DNA from: Chloranthus sessilifolius
Taxonomy: Eukaryota; Streptophyta; Magnoliopsida; Chloranthales; Chloranthaceae
DNA: 64,000 nt
Assembly (NCBI GenBank): GCA_021018995.1
Contig: CM037595.1
Span: forward strand, 89,732,991 to 89,796,990
Reading direction: 5' to 3'
Shown: piece by piece, positions 23,650-34,377 of the stretch
Position numbering within the stretch: position 1 is the first letter of the stretch
Layout of the letters: each line of letters opens with the position of its first letter
Translations under genes and position numbers: made by a program
The notes under the pieces: model-generated
Databases searched by the model: none
Seen by the model: the letters and a program-made list of their open reading frames with translations, nothing else
Told to the model about the DNA's origin: nothing

Positions 23650-23872
23650 GAGACCCTGCTGAGCACTTTGATAGAGTGAGTTTTGAGAGCTTGTTGTGTG
23701 GCTTGGTATGTCAAGCCTTATTTTTTGGGAAATGTAATTAAATTGATATAATTCTTTTGGTGAACCATCTGGGGTGATCTGTTTATCACTGATGGTTTGA
23801 ATCAGTTCTCTTTTCGTGCAATGGCATGAAAGTAAAACTGTCTTTTGAGTTTACACTTAGAATAGAAAGTAA

Positions 23873-24167
23873 AATTGAGAGCCCTGCTATTACTACTGAA
23901 GCTATGGTTACACAGGGGTTCTCACGAGTAGCTTCTTTCACATCTGGTGAGACTTGTGCCAAGTGTGGCAAGTCTCACAAGACAACGGATTGTAGGATGG
24001 GTACTCGGGATTGTTTTTGATGCGGCAAGGTGGGCCACTTGATCAAAGATTGCCCCGACGTGAACAAAGGGAAGACGGCTTCAGCTCCTATACCACGACC
24101 GATACAAGCAAGGAAGTTGATCGTCTAAGGGAGAGCCTACGCAGTCACAACTCAGGAGGCTTAAAAT
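23873..24167 (+). pseudogene. Element A gag C-terminus (zinc knuckles)
   Basis: Contains two nucleic-acid-binding zinc knuckles, CAKCGKSHKTTDC and a second ending CGKVGHLIKDC whose first part carries a TGA in place of CGA. It then reads GRAYAVTTQEA and stops. In family B the same stretch continues to the gag-protease intron. Here the sequence jumps from LTR directly into gag at 23873 and from gag into an LTR fragment at 24168, so most of gag has been deleted. Non-functional. Confidence 0.8.
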
Positions 24168-24712
24168 TTGAGCGTTAAGTAGTGACCTCGGGATCTGTGC
24201 CTGACTGGTCGTAGGTTTGACCAAGTGATGGTCAAACAAGGGGGACTCATGAAGGGATAAACTGATGTGATGTCAATGTGACCTAAGTGTAGTATATAGT
24301 GTGAGTTAGTGGTCATGTACACTTATATCTGGTGTATGTGTTTAACACACAAGCTGGAAAGCGGATAAAAGGATTTTAATAAACCTAGGTTGCTTTTATT
24401 TGGTTGGTGAAAGAGAGTTTTTAAGAGAGAGAGAGAGGGAGAAACCAAGATGAGTTATTGAGCTAGGAGTTAATGCAAATCAAGAGGAGATTAGAGTATT
24501 GAATGCTGGATTCAATGCATGAGGTGCTGTTGAAACGAAAAGCTGGAACCCTAGCCATCAAACCCAACGAATCAATCCTTTAAGGGATTTATTGAGGTGA
24601 GTTTTGTTAGATTTAAATACCTAAAGATTTGATGAATTAAATTCAGTCAAGTATAGTTAAAATGATAGATTAAAGACCTAGAAAAGAAAGAAAATAGAAA
24701 AGAAACTGCATA
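24168..24712 (+). repeat. LTR A start fragment embedded between gag and protease
   Basis: Matches 43694-44228, the beginning of the A LTR from AAAATTTTGAGCGTTAAG on, lacking TGTAATATCCC. It ends within an AGAAAATAGAAAA tract shared with the target. It lies exactly where family B and C elements have the gag-protease intron. No target duplication, which suggests template switching or recombination rather than insertion. Confidence 0.85.
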
Positions 24713-24767
24713 TAATAATTTCTAGTATGATGATAAACACTATATATATATGTGTATGTATGATTAG

Positions 24768-25989
24768 GTACATTATAAATCTATAAGAAGGGAAGCGATG
24801 TGACATGTGAAGCTCGAGTGTTGATAGACCCGGGGTCTATCCACTCATTTGTTACCCCTCGCTTCACAAAGAGGATGAAAGTTAACCCAGAGGAGTTAGA
24901 CTTTGTGTTAATCGTGACTATTCCTACTGGGAAATCGGTTGATATCGAAAAGGGTTGCAACTCTGTGATCGTGAGAATCATGGATGGAGACGTCTTTGAA
25001 CTACCGGCGAACCTAATTTTGTTAGACATGCAAGGATTCAACGTGATCCTTGGCATGGATTGGCTGTCAACTCACTGTGCGACGGTAGATTGCAAGAACA
25101 AGGTCGTTATTTTCAGACCCAACACGAGGAGATCATTTCGATTTCGAGGAGAGAGGTCGACGCATATGCCACTTATCTCGGCAGTCAGAGCCGAACGGTT
25201 GATCAGAAAAGGGTGTAGTGAATACTTGGCATTCTTAAAGAAGCATAAAGAAGCGAAGAATGTTATCTCCGAGATAGCCGTGGTGTGAGAATTTGAAGAT
25301 GTATTTTCGGAGGAATTACCCGGATTACCTCCAGAAAGGGAAGTGGAATTCACCATCAATTTAGCACCAGGAACGGAGCCTGTATCTAAAGCACCATATA
25401 GAATGGCTCCTGCTGAGTTGAAGGAATTGAAGGAGCAGCTACAAGAGCTAATTGACAAGGGGTTTGTTAGATCAAGCGTGTCTCCATTGGGAGCACCGGT
25501 CTTGTTTGTAAAGAAAAAGGATGGGTCAATGCGGCTATGCATTGACTATCGGTAATTGAACAAACTCACTATTAAGAATCGATATCCTTTACCTAGGATA
25601 GATGACTTATTTGATCAACTGTAAGGAGTGAGGTACTTTTCCAAGATCGATCTGAGATCTGGATACCATCAGTTGAGAGTCAAGGCAGACGATATTCAGA
25701 AGACTGCATTCAGGACTCGGTACAGATACTATGAATTCTTAGTGATGCCGTTTGGATTGACAAATGCCCTGGCGTCATTCATGGATCTGATGAATAGGGT
25801 GTTTAAACCACACCTAGACTCTTGTGTCGTAGTGTTTATTGACGACATCTTGATCTATTCAAAATCAGAGGAAGAGAATGAGAAGCACTTTAGAATAGCC
25901 CTACAGACTCTACGTGAACACCAATTGTACGCCAAGCTCAGCAAGTGCGAGTTTTGGTTAGAAGAAGTTAGCTTTTTGGGACATGTCGT
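24768..25989 (+). pseudogene. Element A protease and N-terminal RT
   Basis: Begins after an acceptor-like ATTAG at 24767. The protease shows ARVLIDPGSIHSFVTP (active site D-P-G) and VILGMDWLS. RT follows with [55 protein letters not shown] and the catalytic [11 protein letters not shown]. It runs in one frame to FLGHV, where element B is inserted at 25989; the frame resumes at 38747. In-frame stops at about 25286, 25553 and 25621 replace Gln or Trp-type codons. Such an enzyme would copy element RNA into DNA; this copy is dead. Confidence 0.9.
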
Positions 25990-26745
25990 GTAATATCCCT
26001 GATATTTTGACCTATTTTTATTTACCTCGGTAAGCGTGTTCAGGAAATATTGTGGAATATTTTTAGATTTTTGGTGAGCTAAGGATATGATAAGAATAAT
26101 GGCAAAAGGAAATTGTCGGAAGATGTGTGTAAGTCACGTAAGCAATGACTTACACAATAAGGTTGGTGTTTGTGTTTAGCACCGGATAGGTTTTCAACTC
26201 TTGTGGATAAGTTAAAAGTATAAAAATCTAGATATTTTTATTATTAGCTTTTGGTTATAAGAGAGAGTGAAAGAGAAGTTTCACTTCTCTCACTCATTAG
26301 AAATTTAAGCTCTAAGGCTTTGCCTCATTTGATCCTTGATCTAGAGAGTTTGAGAATTCCTCTCCCCATCTCAACCAATAGTTAGCCTTGTATTTGATTT
26401 CGGATCAGTTTGAACTATTGAAAGAGAAGAGAGATGTGGAGAGTGAGCAGCTCTATATAATTTTGTTGTGGCTGAGGCAGTGACAACCTCATTTGAATGA
26501 TGAACTGTTTTGGAGATTTAAGCCGTTGAACTTCGAAGATTGGTTCCGGTGCGTGCTTTGGTATAACGGAGGCAACGGCTTAAACTACAAGAGGTAGGCC
26601 TTTAAACATCCTTTTGTCTTTTGAATTCAATTTATGTTTAGAATGGTGTGTGGTGTTTTATTTTTGGATAAGAAGGCTGTGGTGGAAAAATGAGGAAAAG
26701 AGCCCGGACTTGAAAAAGTTAGCAGCCACAGACCCTGAGAAATTC

Positions 26746-27027
26746 GACTGTCGATTTGAAAATCGACTGTCGAATTTGGAATTCGACCATCGATTTGAAA
26801 ATCGACAGTCGAAATATGTTTTTTTGTGGCTGAAGCCAATTTGTGGAATTCGAGGGTCGATTTCCAATTCGATGGTCGAATTTGGAAATCGATCATCGAA
26901 TTGAAAATCGAGGGTCGATTTTTATATTTTGTGACTGATGAACAGTTTTGAAATTCGACGGTCAAATTTGAAATCGACCATCGAATTTCAAATTCGACCA
27001 ACGAATTTGATTTCGATGGTCAAATTC
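26746..27027. repeat. Array of TCGA-N3-TCGA palindromes in LTR B
   Basis: About ten 13-bp sites of the form WTCGA-NNN-TCGAW (for example TTCGACTGTCGAT, TTCGACCATCGAT, TTCGATGGTCGAA, ATCGAGGGTCGAT). The three central bases vary and the TCGA halves are kept. The same array is in the 3' LTR (about 37117-37412) and sites of the same form precede the extra ORF (33950-34105). Apparent ORFs across it on both strands are artefacts of the repeat. Confidence 0.93.
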
Positions 27028-27911
27028 TGTCCTGTATTTGGCATTCGAAAATTTTCAGATTATTTTTCTCAGCAAGCTTTTGGGTTGAAATTCTTGTTCT
27101 ATATTAACACTGAGAGTGTTAATATATGTAGGTTTTGATTGTTGGAAGTCCTTGGTGAGGACTGCTAGTGCATGGTTTTGAATACTCCTTGTTAAGGTAG
27201 GGGAACCCTATTTGTTATTTGCATCAATTTATAAGCATAAACTGTTCCGACTATTCCTTTTAAGAAGCATTAGTTTTGGAATTCTGTCATACACAGCATA
27301 AATAAAACCTAAAAGATATGATACAAATATGAAAATTTGGAACCTTATTATGACTAAGAACTTTGCAATTTGAACCTCAGAACCTCAGTTAATCTTTGAA
27401 TCAGAACTTCGAATCAGAACTTTGAAAAATCAAAATTATGTTATGAATAATAAGCTTTGATATGTGTTTGCATTTGCATTTGATTTAGGGTTCATAAGTA
27501 CGATGCCCTAGATTCTACCAACCGTGTTGACGGTATTACTTTGGCGCAAGTTTCCCTCATAGCGTAGGGGCTTGTTGCACTTTAGAAATGGGTTCATGAA
27601 TGACGATGGTCAATAGGGTTTTCCCATCGGTCACGTAGTCCGCTCTTATGCTATAGGAAATTTGGGAGATAAAATTAAGTTATAAATTTAAGACAAGAAG
27701 CATGCTAAATCAGAACATTTTGAACACTTTAGATTATATTATCAGTTTTGACTCAAGATTAGAACTGGAGATTTACTTTGAAAAGCATCATTGAAAAACC
27801 ATATTTGATTCGATTCCGTCTTTTGAAAACCTTTACTTATAAAGAAATGCAAATAGATCTGTTTTCTCTATTGAGCTTGGCTGTTAGCTCACCCTCGACT
27901 ATACGTCACAG

Positions 27912-28006
27912 GTATTGAGACTGACCTTGGGTCAGAGGATCCGCAGGACTCCGATTATATTCTCGAGGAGGATTTGGATATACCAGCTGAGGAGTTCTTT
28001 CCGTGA
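27912..28006 (+). CDS. Acidic mini-exon in LTR B (5' LTR)
   Basis: After acceptor CGTCACAG at 27911, GT then codons encoding IETDLGSEDPQDSDYILEED, continuing to an acidic end IPAEEFFP and TGA at 28004-28006. The 3' LTR copy (38298-38392) keeps the frame with a few substitutions, one of them Gln to Glu. Phase and the DSDY...PAEEFF pattern match families A, C and E. The upstream exon that would supply a start codon is not established; the obvious exon 1 frame that fits the phase has a stop. Confidence 0.45.
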
Positions 28007-28357
28007 TCTTAGATCCTGTGTTTTCTTTTTGGTATGTTTGTCTGGATATTATTTTGGAATATTGGGCCCTAGGCCTTTATTTTGGTTTTTTTGATATCAC
28101 TCGAGGAACCATTATTGTGAACCACTATTTTAGGTGATCGGATTGGTCATCACCGGTGGTTCTTCTTGGTTCCTCACAGTGATATATTCATTTTGTTATA
28201 TGAAGCTTTTATTTTTGGATTACTATATGTTGCCTCTGTCTTTAGATCTTTGTTTATGTTGCCGGCTTCTGTTTGTTACGGCTTATTGAGAAATCAATAA
28301 GTTGATGAACCAGCCTTTCCTATACCTTAGGGATTGGAAAAGTCGGGTCGTCACAGT

Positions 28358-28369
28358 TGGTATCAGAGC
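28358..28369 (+). promoter_or_regulatory. Primer-binding site of element B
   Basis: TGGTATCAGAGC, complementary to the 3' end of initiator tRNA-Met, starts two bases after the 5' LTR. This is where minus-strand DNA synthesis starts in gypsy elements. Confidence 0.95.
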
Positions 28370-28470
28370 AAGGCTCTAGATTCAGAGTCTTAGGACTAGG
28401 GGTTAGATTATTTCTAACAATTCATTACTGATCTATGGTTATTGTTTTTATTTAGCAATGACAGATCAGC

Positions 28471-29766
28471 ATGCCTCCACGGTTTAGCGGCAGAGGCTGA
28501 GGTATAGAGGGACCTCGTACAGCTCGCATTGAGGAGATAGATGAGGGCGTAGGCACCTCATATGGTAGAGGGCGAGTTGCTTCTGGCCCTAATGCAGATC
28601 CTTTGGGAGCTGCTAGGTAAGACAGAGGGAATGTGGACGAGGTGTTGGCAGCCTTGGCTACTAACATGGCCCAATGAGCGCCCATTGGCCAAGCAGACCG
28701 AGATGCTGGCTGCTAGACATCAGCTAGGAGGATTCGTAGAGTTTAGGAGGATGAGACCTCCTACATTCTCAGGGCAGACGGATCCTATGGAATCCGAGGC
28801 ATGGCTGGATGAGATAGAGAAAATATTTGAAGTGTTGCAGTGTACCGATGTCGAGAAAGTACGCTGGGCATCTTTCAAACTTTTGGGCGAGGCCAGCCCA
28901 TGGTGGAAGTCTGTTTCCTGAATGAGAGAGCAGGACTACCCCAATACTCCATGGACTTGGGCAGAGTTCGTGGAGACATTCAACGATCAGTACTTCCCAA
29001 AGATCGTACGTAATCAGTGGGAGGTCTAATTTATTGAATTGAAACAGAATGAGATGTCGGTGCGCGAGTATGGCTCAGAATTTGAGACTTTCCCGATTTG
29101 CACCTCTACACGTGGCCACTGAGCTGATGAGAGCTCAGAAATTTCAGAGAGGTTTGAGGCCGAACATTCAGGAGAGGGTGTCGATGTGGGAAATGGAGAC
29201 GTATGCTGGCGTCATGTCCAAGGCCCTCATTACAGAGGAAGATATTCAAAAACAATACTTGAGGCGAGAGCAGGGTAATAAAAATAGGTTTGGCCAGGGA
29301 CAACAGAGTGCTTCAGAGCAGGTGAACAAAAAGCTGAGGTTCTCTAAACCTCCTCCTTACCCTAGTCAGCCATCATATTCTAGACCGGCTGTTGTTTCAG
29401 GACCAGTGACGTCTTCCTATCAGAGACCGTAGAGTTCGTCACTAGGACGACCTTTCAGAGCCGGGAGCACTACTGCGAGTGGAGCTTCTGTGGCTCAGGG
29501 TTCTACGAGTGGATCAGCTGTTACTCATGTTTCTACCCCAGTGTGTGCAAGATGTGGGAAACCACATAAGACAGAGGATTGCAGGCGGAACACTGGAGGA
29601 TGCTTCAGGTGTGGACAGGTTGGTCACATGATCAAGGATTGTCTTGTTGTTGAGAAAGGACGAACTACGACAGTCTCTACGCAGAAGTCGACGCGACCTA
29701 CAGTTCAAGGTCGGGCTTATGCGGTGACTGCACAGGATGCCCAAACGTCGAATGACGTCATCCAAG
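28471..29766 (+). pseudogene. Element B gag
   Basis: Starts at ATGCCTCCACGG, matching the gag start of element C. The capsid region shows RPPTFSGQTDPMESEAWLDE, EKVRWASFKL, WTWAEFVETFNDQYFP and REYGSEF. The nucleocapsid has zinc knuckles CARCGKPHKTEDC and CFRCGQVGHMIKDC. It ends AQTSNDVIQ at the intron donor; if the intron is retained, gag would end a few codons later at TGA near 29800. Several in-frame stops (about 28489, 28919, 29026, 29430) and at least one shift near the N-terminus make it defective. Gag would package element RNA into cytoplasmic particles. Confidence 0.9.
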
Positions 29767-29893
29767 ATATCATTAAAGTTGAGATGTCATTTATGCATTG
29801 ATTCAATTATTATTGTTTAAATTTAAATTCAAGCCAATTATGTTAAACCACATAGGAATTATTGCATATAATTAACAAACTTTTTAACTAAAG
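29767..29893 (+). other. Intron between gag and protease, element B
   Basis: 127 AT-rich bases between CATCCAAG and GTACCCTTATG. The acceptor CTAAAG|GTACCC is intact; the donor is AT instead of GT (CCAAG|ATATCA), a likely G-to-A mutation, because element C has CCAAG|GTATTA at the same place. Removing it joins NDVIQ to GTL, giving the canonical gag-pro junction upstream of ARVLIDPGSTHSF. Confidence 0.7.
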
Positions 29894-32800
29894 GTACCCT
29901 TATGATGAGTAGTCAAGACGACATGGATAAAATTGAAGCGCGAGTACTTATAGACCCTGGGTCTACACACTCGTTTATTACTCCTTCCTTCTCAGAGAAG
30001 TTGGGAATTACTCCTGAATCTCTTGCTTTCATTTTGGACGTCAAGATTCCTACGGGAAGTTCAGTATGCACTGATACAGCATGTCAGTCAGTCATCGTGA
30101 TGATTGATGAGCACGAGACATTGACCGACATGATTACGTTGAGCATGGAAGGTTTCAACGTCATTCTCGGAATGGATTGATTGGCAGCTTATCACGCGAG
30201 CGTGGACTGTCTGCGGAAGATAGTGACCTTCCAACCGCCAAAGCGAAAATCCTTCCGATTATGTGGAGTAAAATCCAAGGTTGCGCCGATGGTTTCAGCC
30301 ATTAAAGCTGAGCGCATGATGAAGAATGGTTGCAGTGGGTATTTGGCCTATTTGTAAGATTCTTCAGAGAAGAAGAATGTCTTGGCTCTTATCAAGGTGG
30401 TCTGCGATTATCCTGATGTCTTTCCAGAGGACTTGCCTGGATTACCACCTGACCGAGAGATTGAGTTCGCGATTGAGCTAGCGTCGGGTACCGAACCGTT
30501 ATCTAAAGCTCCATATCAGATGGCGCTTGCTGAGTTGAAGGAACTCAAGGAACAGCTTCAGGAGCTGTTGGACAAAGGCTTCATTCGACCGAGTGTTTCT
30601 CCTTGGGGTGCACCGGTTCTTTTTGTGAAAAAGAAGGATGGATCGATGCGTCTGTGTATCGATTATAGGCAGCTCAACAAGATGACGATTAAGAATCGTT
30701 ATCCACTTCCGTGGATAGATGACCTATTTGATCAGTTGCAAGGTGCAAAGTTCTTTTCGAAGATTGATTTGAGGTCAGGCTATCACCAGCTCAAGATCAA
30801 GGCGGAAGATATATCCAAGACTGCGTTTCGGACGCGTTATGGCCACTATGAGTTTTTAGTGATGCCATTTGGATTGACGAATGCGCCTGCATCTTTCATG
30901 GACCTGATGAACAGGGTGTTCAAACCACATCTTGATAAATCTATGGTAGTTTTCGTAGATGACATCCTCATCTATTCGAAAACCAGAGAGGAGCATGTGA
31001 TCAAGATGGCTCTTCAAACACTCAGGGACCATCAGTTGTATGCCAAACTCAGTAAGTGTGAGTTTTGGCTTGAGCAGGTCAGTTTCTTAGGCCACGTAGT
31101 CTCTGAAGCGGGTATCTCAGTGGATCCTACAAAGATAGATTCTGTGGTGACATGAGAACAACCTACGACAGTTACAGAGGTCCGAAGTTTCCTTGGTTTG
31201 GCAGGGTACTATCGGCGATTTGTCGAGGGTTTCTCGAAGATATCGGGTCCACTTACACAGCTCACAAGAAAGAATGCTAAGTTCAATTGGACAGAGCAGT
31301 GTGAGTAGAGCTTTCAGGAGCTAAAATGTCGCTTGACTATGGCACCAGTGCTTGCTATACCTTCCGGCAGTGGAGGTTTCGCAGTATATAGTGATGATTC
31401 TTATGGCGGATTAGGCTGTGTGCTTAATTAACACGAGCGGATCATTGCGTATGGTTTTAGGCAATTGAAGGACCATGAAAGAAACTATCCGACGCATGAC
31501 TTAGAGCTAGCAGTAGTTATATTCACCTTGAAGATCTGGCGACATTACCTCTACGGTGAAATCTTTGATATATTCACCGATTACAAGAGTCTCAAGTACC
31601 TCTTCACTCAAAAGGACTTGAATATGAGGCAGCGACGATGGATGGAGTTCTTGAAGGACTACGATTGCTCGATTCAGTACCATCTGGGAAAGGCAAATAT
31701 CGTTGCTGATGCTCTTAGTAGGAGGTCTTCAGCACAGTTGTCACATCTTGTTAGTCGGATTCAGAGATGGAAGCTTTTGGAGGATATGGCCTTGGGCAGC
31801 TCACGATTCGATGTAAAAGGCTCGGGAGCATTGATGGCTACACTTGTATTATGTCCTACGCTCTTCGAGAACATTCGGAAGCTTCAGATGACCGATGATG
31901 AGCTGATGGCAATCAGACGAGATGTCGAGAATGGCAGCAAGAAGGATTTCTCCATCCGAGCAGATGGGACCTTCCTATTTCACAACCGGGTATGCGTACC
32001 GTCGAGTACCGAGCTTCGGGACAACATTCTAGAAGAGGCTCACAAATCCATGTATGCCATACATCTTGGTAGCACCAAGATGTATCAGGACTTGATGAAG
32101 AGTTTCTGGTGGCGAGGTTTGAAACGTGACGTCGCTGAGTATGTATCGCGGTGCTTGGTTTGTCAATAGGTTAAGGTTGATCATCAGAATCCTGCAGGCC
32201 TATTGCAGCCTTTACCTGTGCCTGAGTGGAAATGGGAAGCCATTTCGATGGATTTCATACTCGAGTTGCCGAAGACACTGAGGAAGAACAATGCCATATG
32301 GGTCATTGTCGATCGGCTAACCAAGTCTGCTCATTTCTTGCCATACAATACCACGTATACCTCCAGTAGACTTACAGAGTTATACCTGAAGGAGATTGTT
32401 AGACTGCATGGGATACCGGCTAGTATTGTGTCTGATCGATACCCGTTGTTTACTTCACATGTTTGGCAGAGATTTCAGGAGGGCATGGGTTCTTGTCTTG
32501 ACTTTAGTTCGGCATTTCACCCACAGACGGATGGCCAGACCGAGCGCGTGAACCAGATCATTGAGGGCATGTTGAGAGCATGTATGTTGGATTTTCACGG
32601 GTCATGGGACCAACACTTGCCTCTGATCGAGTTCGCCTACAACAATAGCTTTCAGGCTAGCATTGGTATGGCTCCGTTCGAGGCTTTATATGGACGGCGG
32701 TGTTGATCACCGTTGAATTGGGAAGAAGTGGGTGAGAAGCTCATTATTGGACCTGAGATAGTTGAGCGCACTACCGAGACGGTTCGGCTAATACGCGAGC

Positions 32801-33370
32801 GACTACGAGTAGCTCAGAGTCATCAAAAGAGCTACGCCGATCTCAAACGGAGACACGTGGATTTTCAGGTAGCTTTTGATATGTCAATGAGTATTTCTTC
32901 ACTTGGTATAAATTCCATGTGAAATCGGGCCCTAATAATTGATTTTTCAGGTTGGCGAGAATGTCTTTGTTCGGATTTCGCCTACCAACGGCGTTATGCG
33001 GTTCAGAAAACGAGGGAAACTGAGTCCTCGGTACGTTGGGCCTTTTGAGGTATTAGGCCGAATCGGCGAGGTTGCATATCGTGTGGCGCTACCACCGCAA
33101 TTATCTAGCATGCACAATGTCTTTCATGTGTCGATGCTGCGTCGATACATCCGTGACCCGACTCACGTGCTTGATTACCAACCCATCGAGCTTCAGGATG
33201 GTTTGAAGGTGGTCGAGGACCCGATTCGGATTTTGGATCGCAAGGAGCAGATCCTACGCTCTAAAAGCATTCCTTTGGTTCTCGTGCAATAGCGGAATCA
33301 TACACCGGAGGAAGCCACTTGGGAGCGTGAAGCTGAGCTCCGAGACCAATTTCCGACCCTTTTTGATTAA
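29894..33370 (+). pseudogene. Element B pol: protease-RT-RNase H-integrase
   Basis: Protease: [69 protein letters not shown] (about 30940-30980), FLGHVV. RNase [34 protein letters not shown]. Integrase: CLVC zinc site, SMDFILELP, SDRYPLFTS, FHPQTDGQTERVN (catalytic D, D and E regions), then a chromodomain-like tail after VFHVSMLRRY ending FPTLFD. Stops at about 30178, 30355, 31153, 31306, 31428, 32167, 32704 and 33290 and the integrase intron interrupt it. It would make cDNA and insert it; this copy cannot. Confidence 0.92.
32869..32950 (+). other. 82-bp GT-AG intron inside integrase, element B
   Basis: Exactly between the codons for DFQ and VGENVF lies GTAGCTTTTGATATG...TTGATTTTTCAG. Elements A and C read straight through at this point (TTTAAGGTGGG). 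The insert has a consensus donor (CAG|GTAGCT), a T-rich tract and TTTTTCAG acceptor, is not a multiple of three and holds an in-frame stop, so the integrase needs it removed. Confidence 0.8.
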
Positions 33371-34377
33371 ATTTTGAGAAATTATGTGTTCAATGTATGA
33401 TCCCTTGAATTTTGATGTAATTACTGATTTTATACAAATAATTTGGCGAGTAATTTTTGGCGGTCCAATATACAAATTAATTTGTGCATATTTAAAGGTC
33501 TCTACATTATGGAAAATTCAATAATTTTGGGCCTAAACCTGGTATGTTCCACACTACTGGCCATGTGAAATAAAATTGGACCTATAGTTAGCTACTTCCT
33601 TAAATTTCACTGAGCCATTTGGCCTTGATACTGATGTCATGGCCCTATATATATATTATTTTGTACATACTTAACAGTTTTTGTTTTTATGTTGCGTTGT
33701 GGAAATCTTGAAAATTTTGCGAGCCCGACCAGACCCGGACTTGTTATTTTTCGAATGACTATATGAAGTAGTTTGGCCAAAATTGCTTAGCCTGTTCTTT
33801 AACTTTTCTACACAAATTTCGGCTGTGATATTGCGGTCATGGTCAGATAAGGTGATGGGAATGAAATGGGATCAAAGAAGGTCCATTTAGACCCAATGGT
33901 ATGGTTTGAATTCCAAAAATTTTGAAAAATTTTAAAGGCCACAGTATGACAAAATTCGACTGTCGAAAATGAAATTCGATGGTCGAATTTTTATAAAAGG
34001 TCACAAGCAATTTTCAGCCAAAACAGGACCTGAGGTGTTTCTGAGAAAATCGACTGTCGATTTTCAAATCGACCATCGAATTTGAAATCGATGGTCGAAT
34101 TTCTCGATTTAAGTGTGGGCTTTTAATTTCTTTTGTCATTTCGGGTTCCAACTTAGAGGGTTGAGCTTAGGGTTTTGGGGGTTTTTGGCGATTTTAGGGT
34201 TTTTCATCAATGATGACCGAAATCTAAGGGTGTTTCACTTGGATTGCACAAAGACCTTTGGTTTTCAATCATTGGAAAACCCGATTTGGGGCTCTTCACA
34301 AGGTAACCCTTGATCCATTTCTCTTGAGCAGTTCTGTTTTTCTTGTCTTCTGTGGAGATTTTTTTTATTATTGTAAA
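33371..34377 (+). promoter_or_regulatory. Region upstream of element B extra ORF, with TCGA-N3-TCGA sites
   Basis: Non-coding. From 33950 to 34105 it has five sites of the LTR B palindrome type (TTCGACTGTCGAA, TTCGATGGTCGAA, ATCGACTGTCGAT, ATCGACCATCGAA, ATCGATGGTCGAA) with a TATAAAA motif at 33992-33998. A plant-like leader (TTAGGGTTTTGGGGGTTTTT) and AAGGTAACCCTTGATCC follow; the latter is shared with element A's leader (AAGGTAAACCCTAGATCC). This looks like a separate promoter and 5' UTR. Confidence 0.55.

Larger units (their letters stand above)
21537..23872 (+). repeat. Element A 5' LTR, truncated at both ends
   Basis: Matches 43774-46103 of the 3' LTR but lacks about the first 80-90 bp and the last ~150 bp. 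Parts: donor TTGAG|GTGAGT at 21904; TCGATTAATCGA array 22058-22450; a CATCCCCAGGGGATGA motif twice (about 22770 and 22847); CGACGATGG...CCATCGG hairpin (23240-23263) followed by TACTTAAGT; GAGCTAGGATGTAGCTC hairpin (23506-23522); acceptor GTCGCAG at 23545; acidic exon; GAACCATC...GATGGTT hairpin (23763-23797). The loss of primer-binding site and most of gag shows the element is dead. Confidence 0.85.
25989..28355 (+). repeat. Element B 5' LTR
   Basis: Starts TGTAATATCCCTG and ends GGGTCGTCACA; 2,367 bp. TATAAAAA promoter at 26219-26226, followed by an inverted repeat GAGAAG-TTTCA-CTTCTC (about 26272-26288) near the likely transcript start. Donor AAGAG|GTAGGC at 26594. Palindrome array 26746-27027. 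ACGATGG...CCCATCGG hairpin 27602-27630. GAGCTTGGCTGTTAGCTC hairpin near 27873. Acceptor GTCACAG at 27911. Acidic exon to 28006. Two-tier hairpin 28103-28175. CTTATTGAGAAATCAATAAG hairpin near 28285. Confidence 0.95.

Noticed and set aside
26614-27138. Open frames on both strands across the LTR B palindrome array
   Set aside because: The palindromic repeat lacks stops in several frames; composition artefact.
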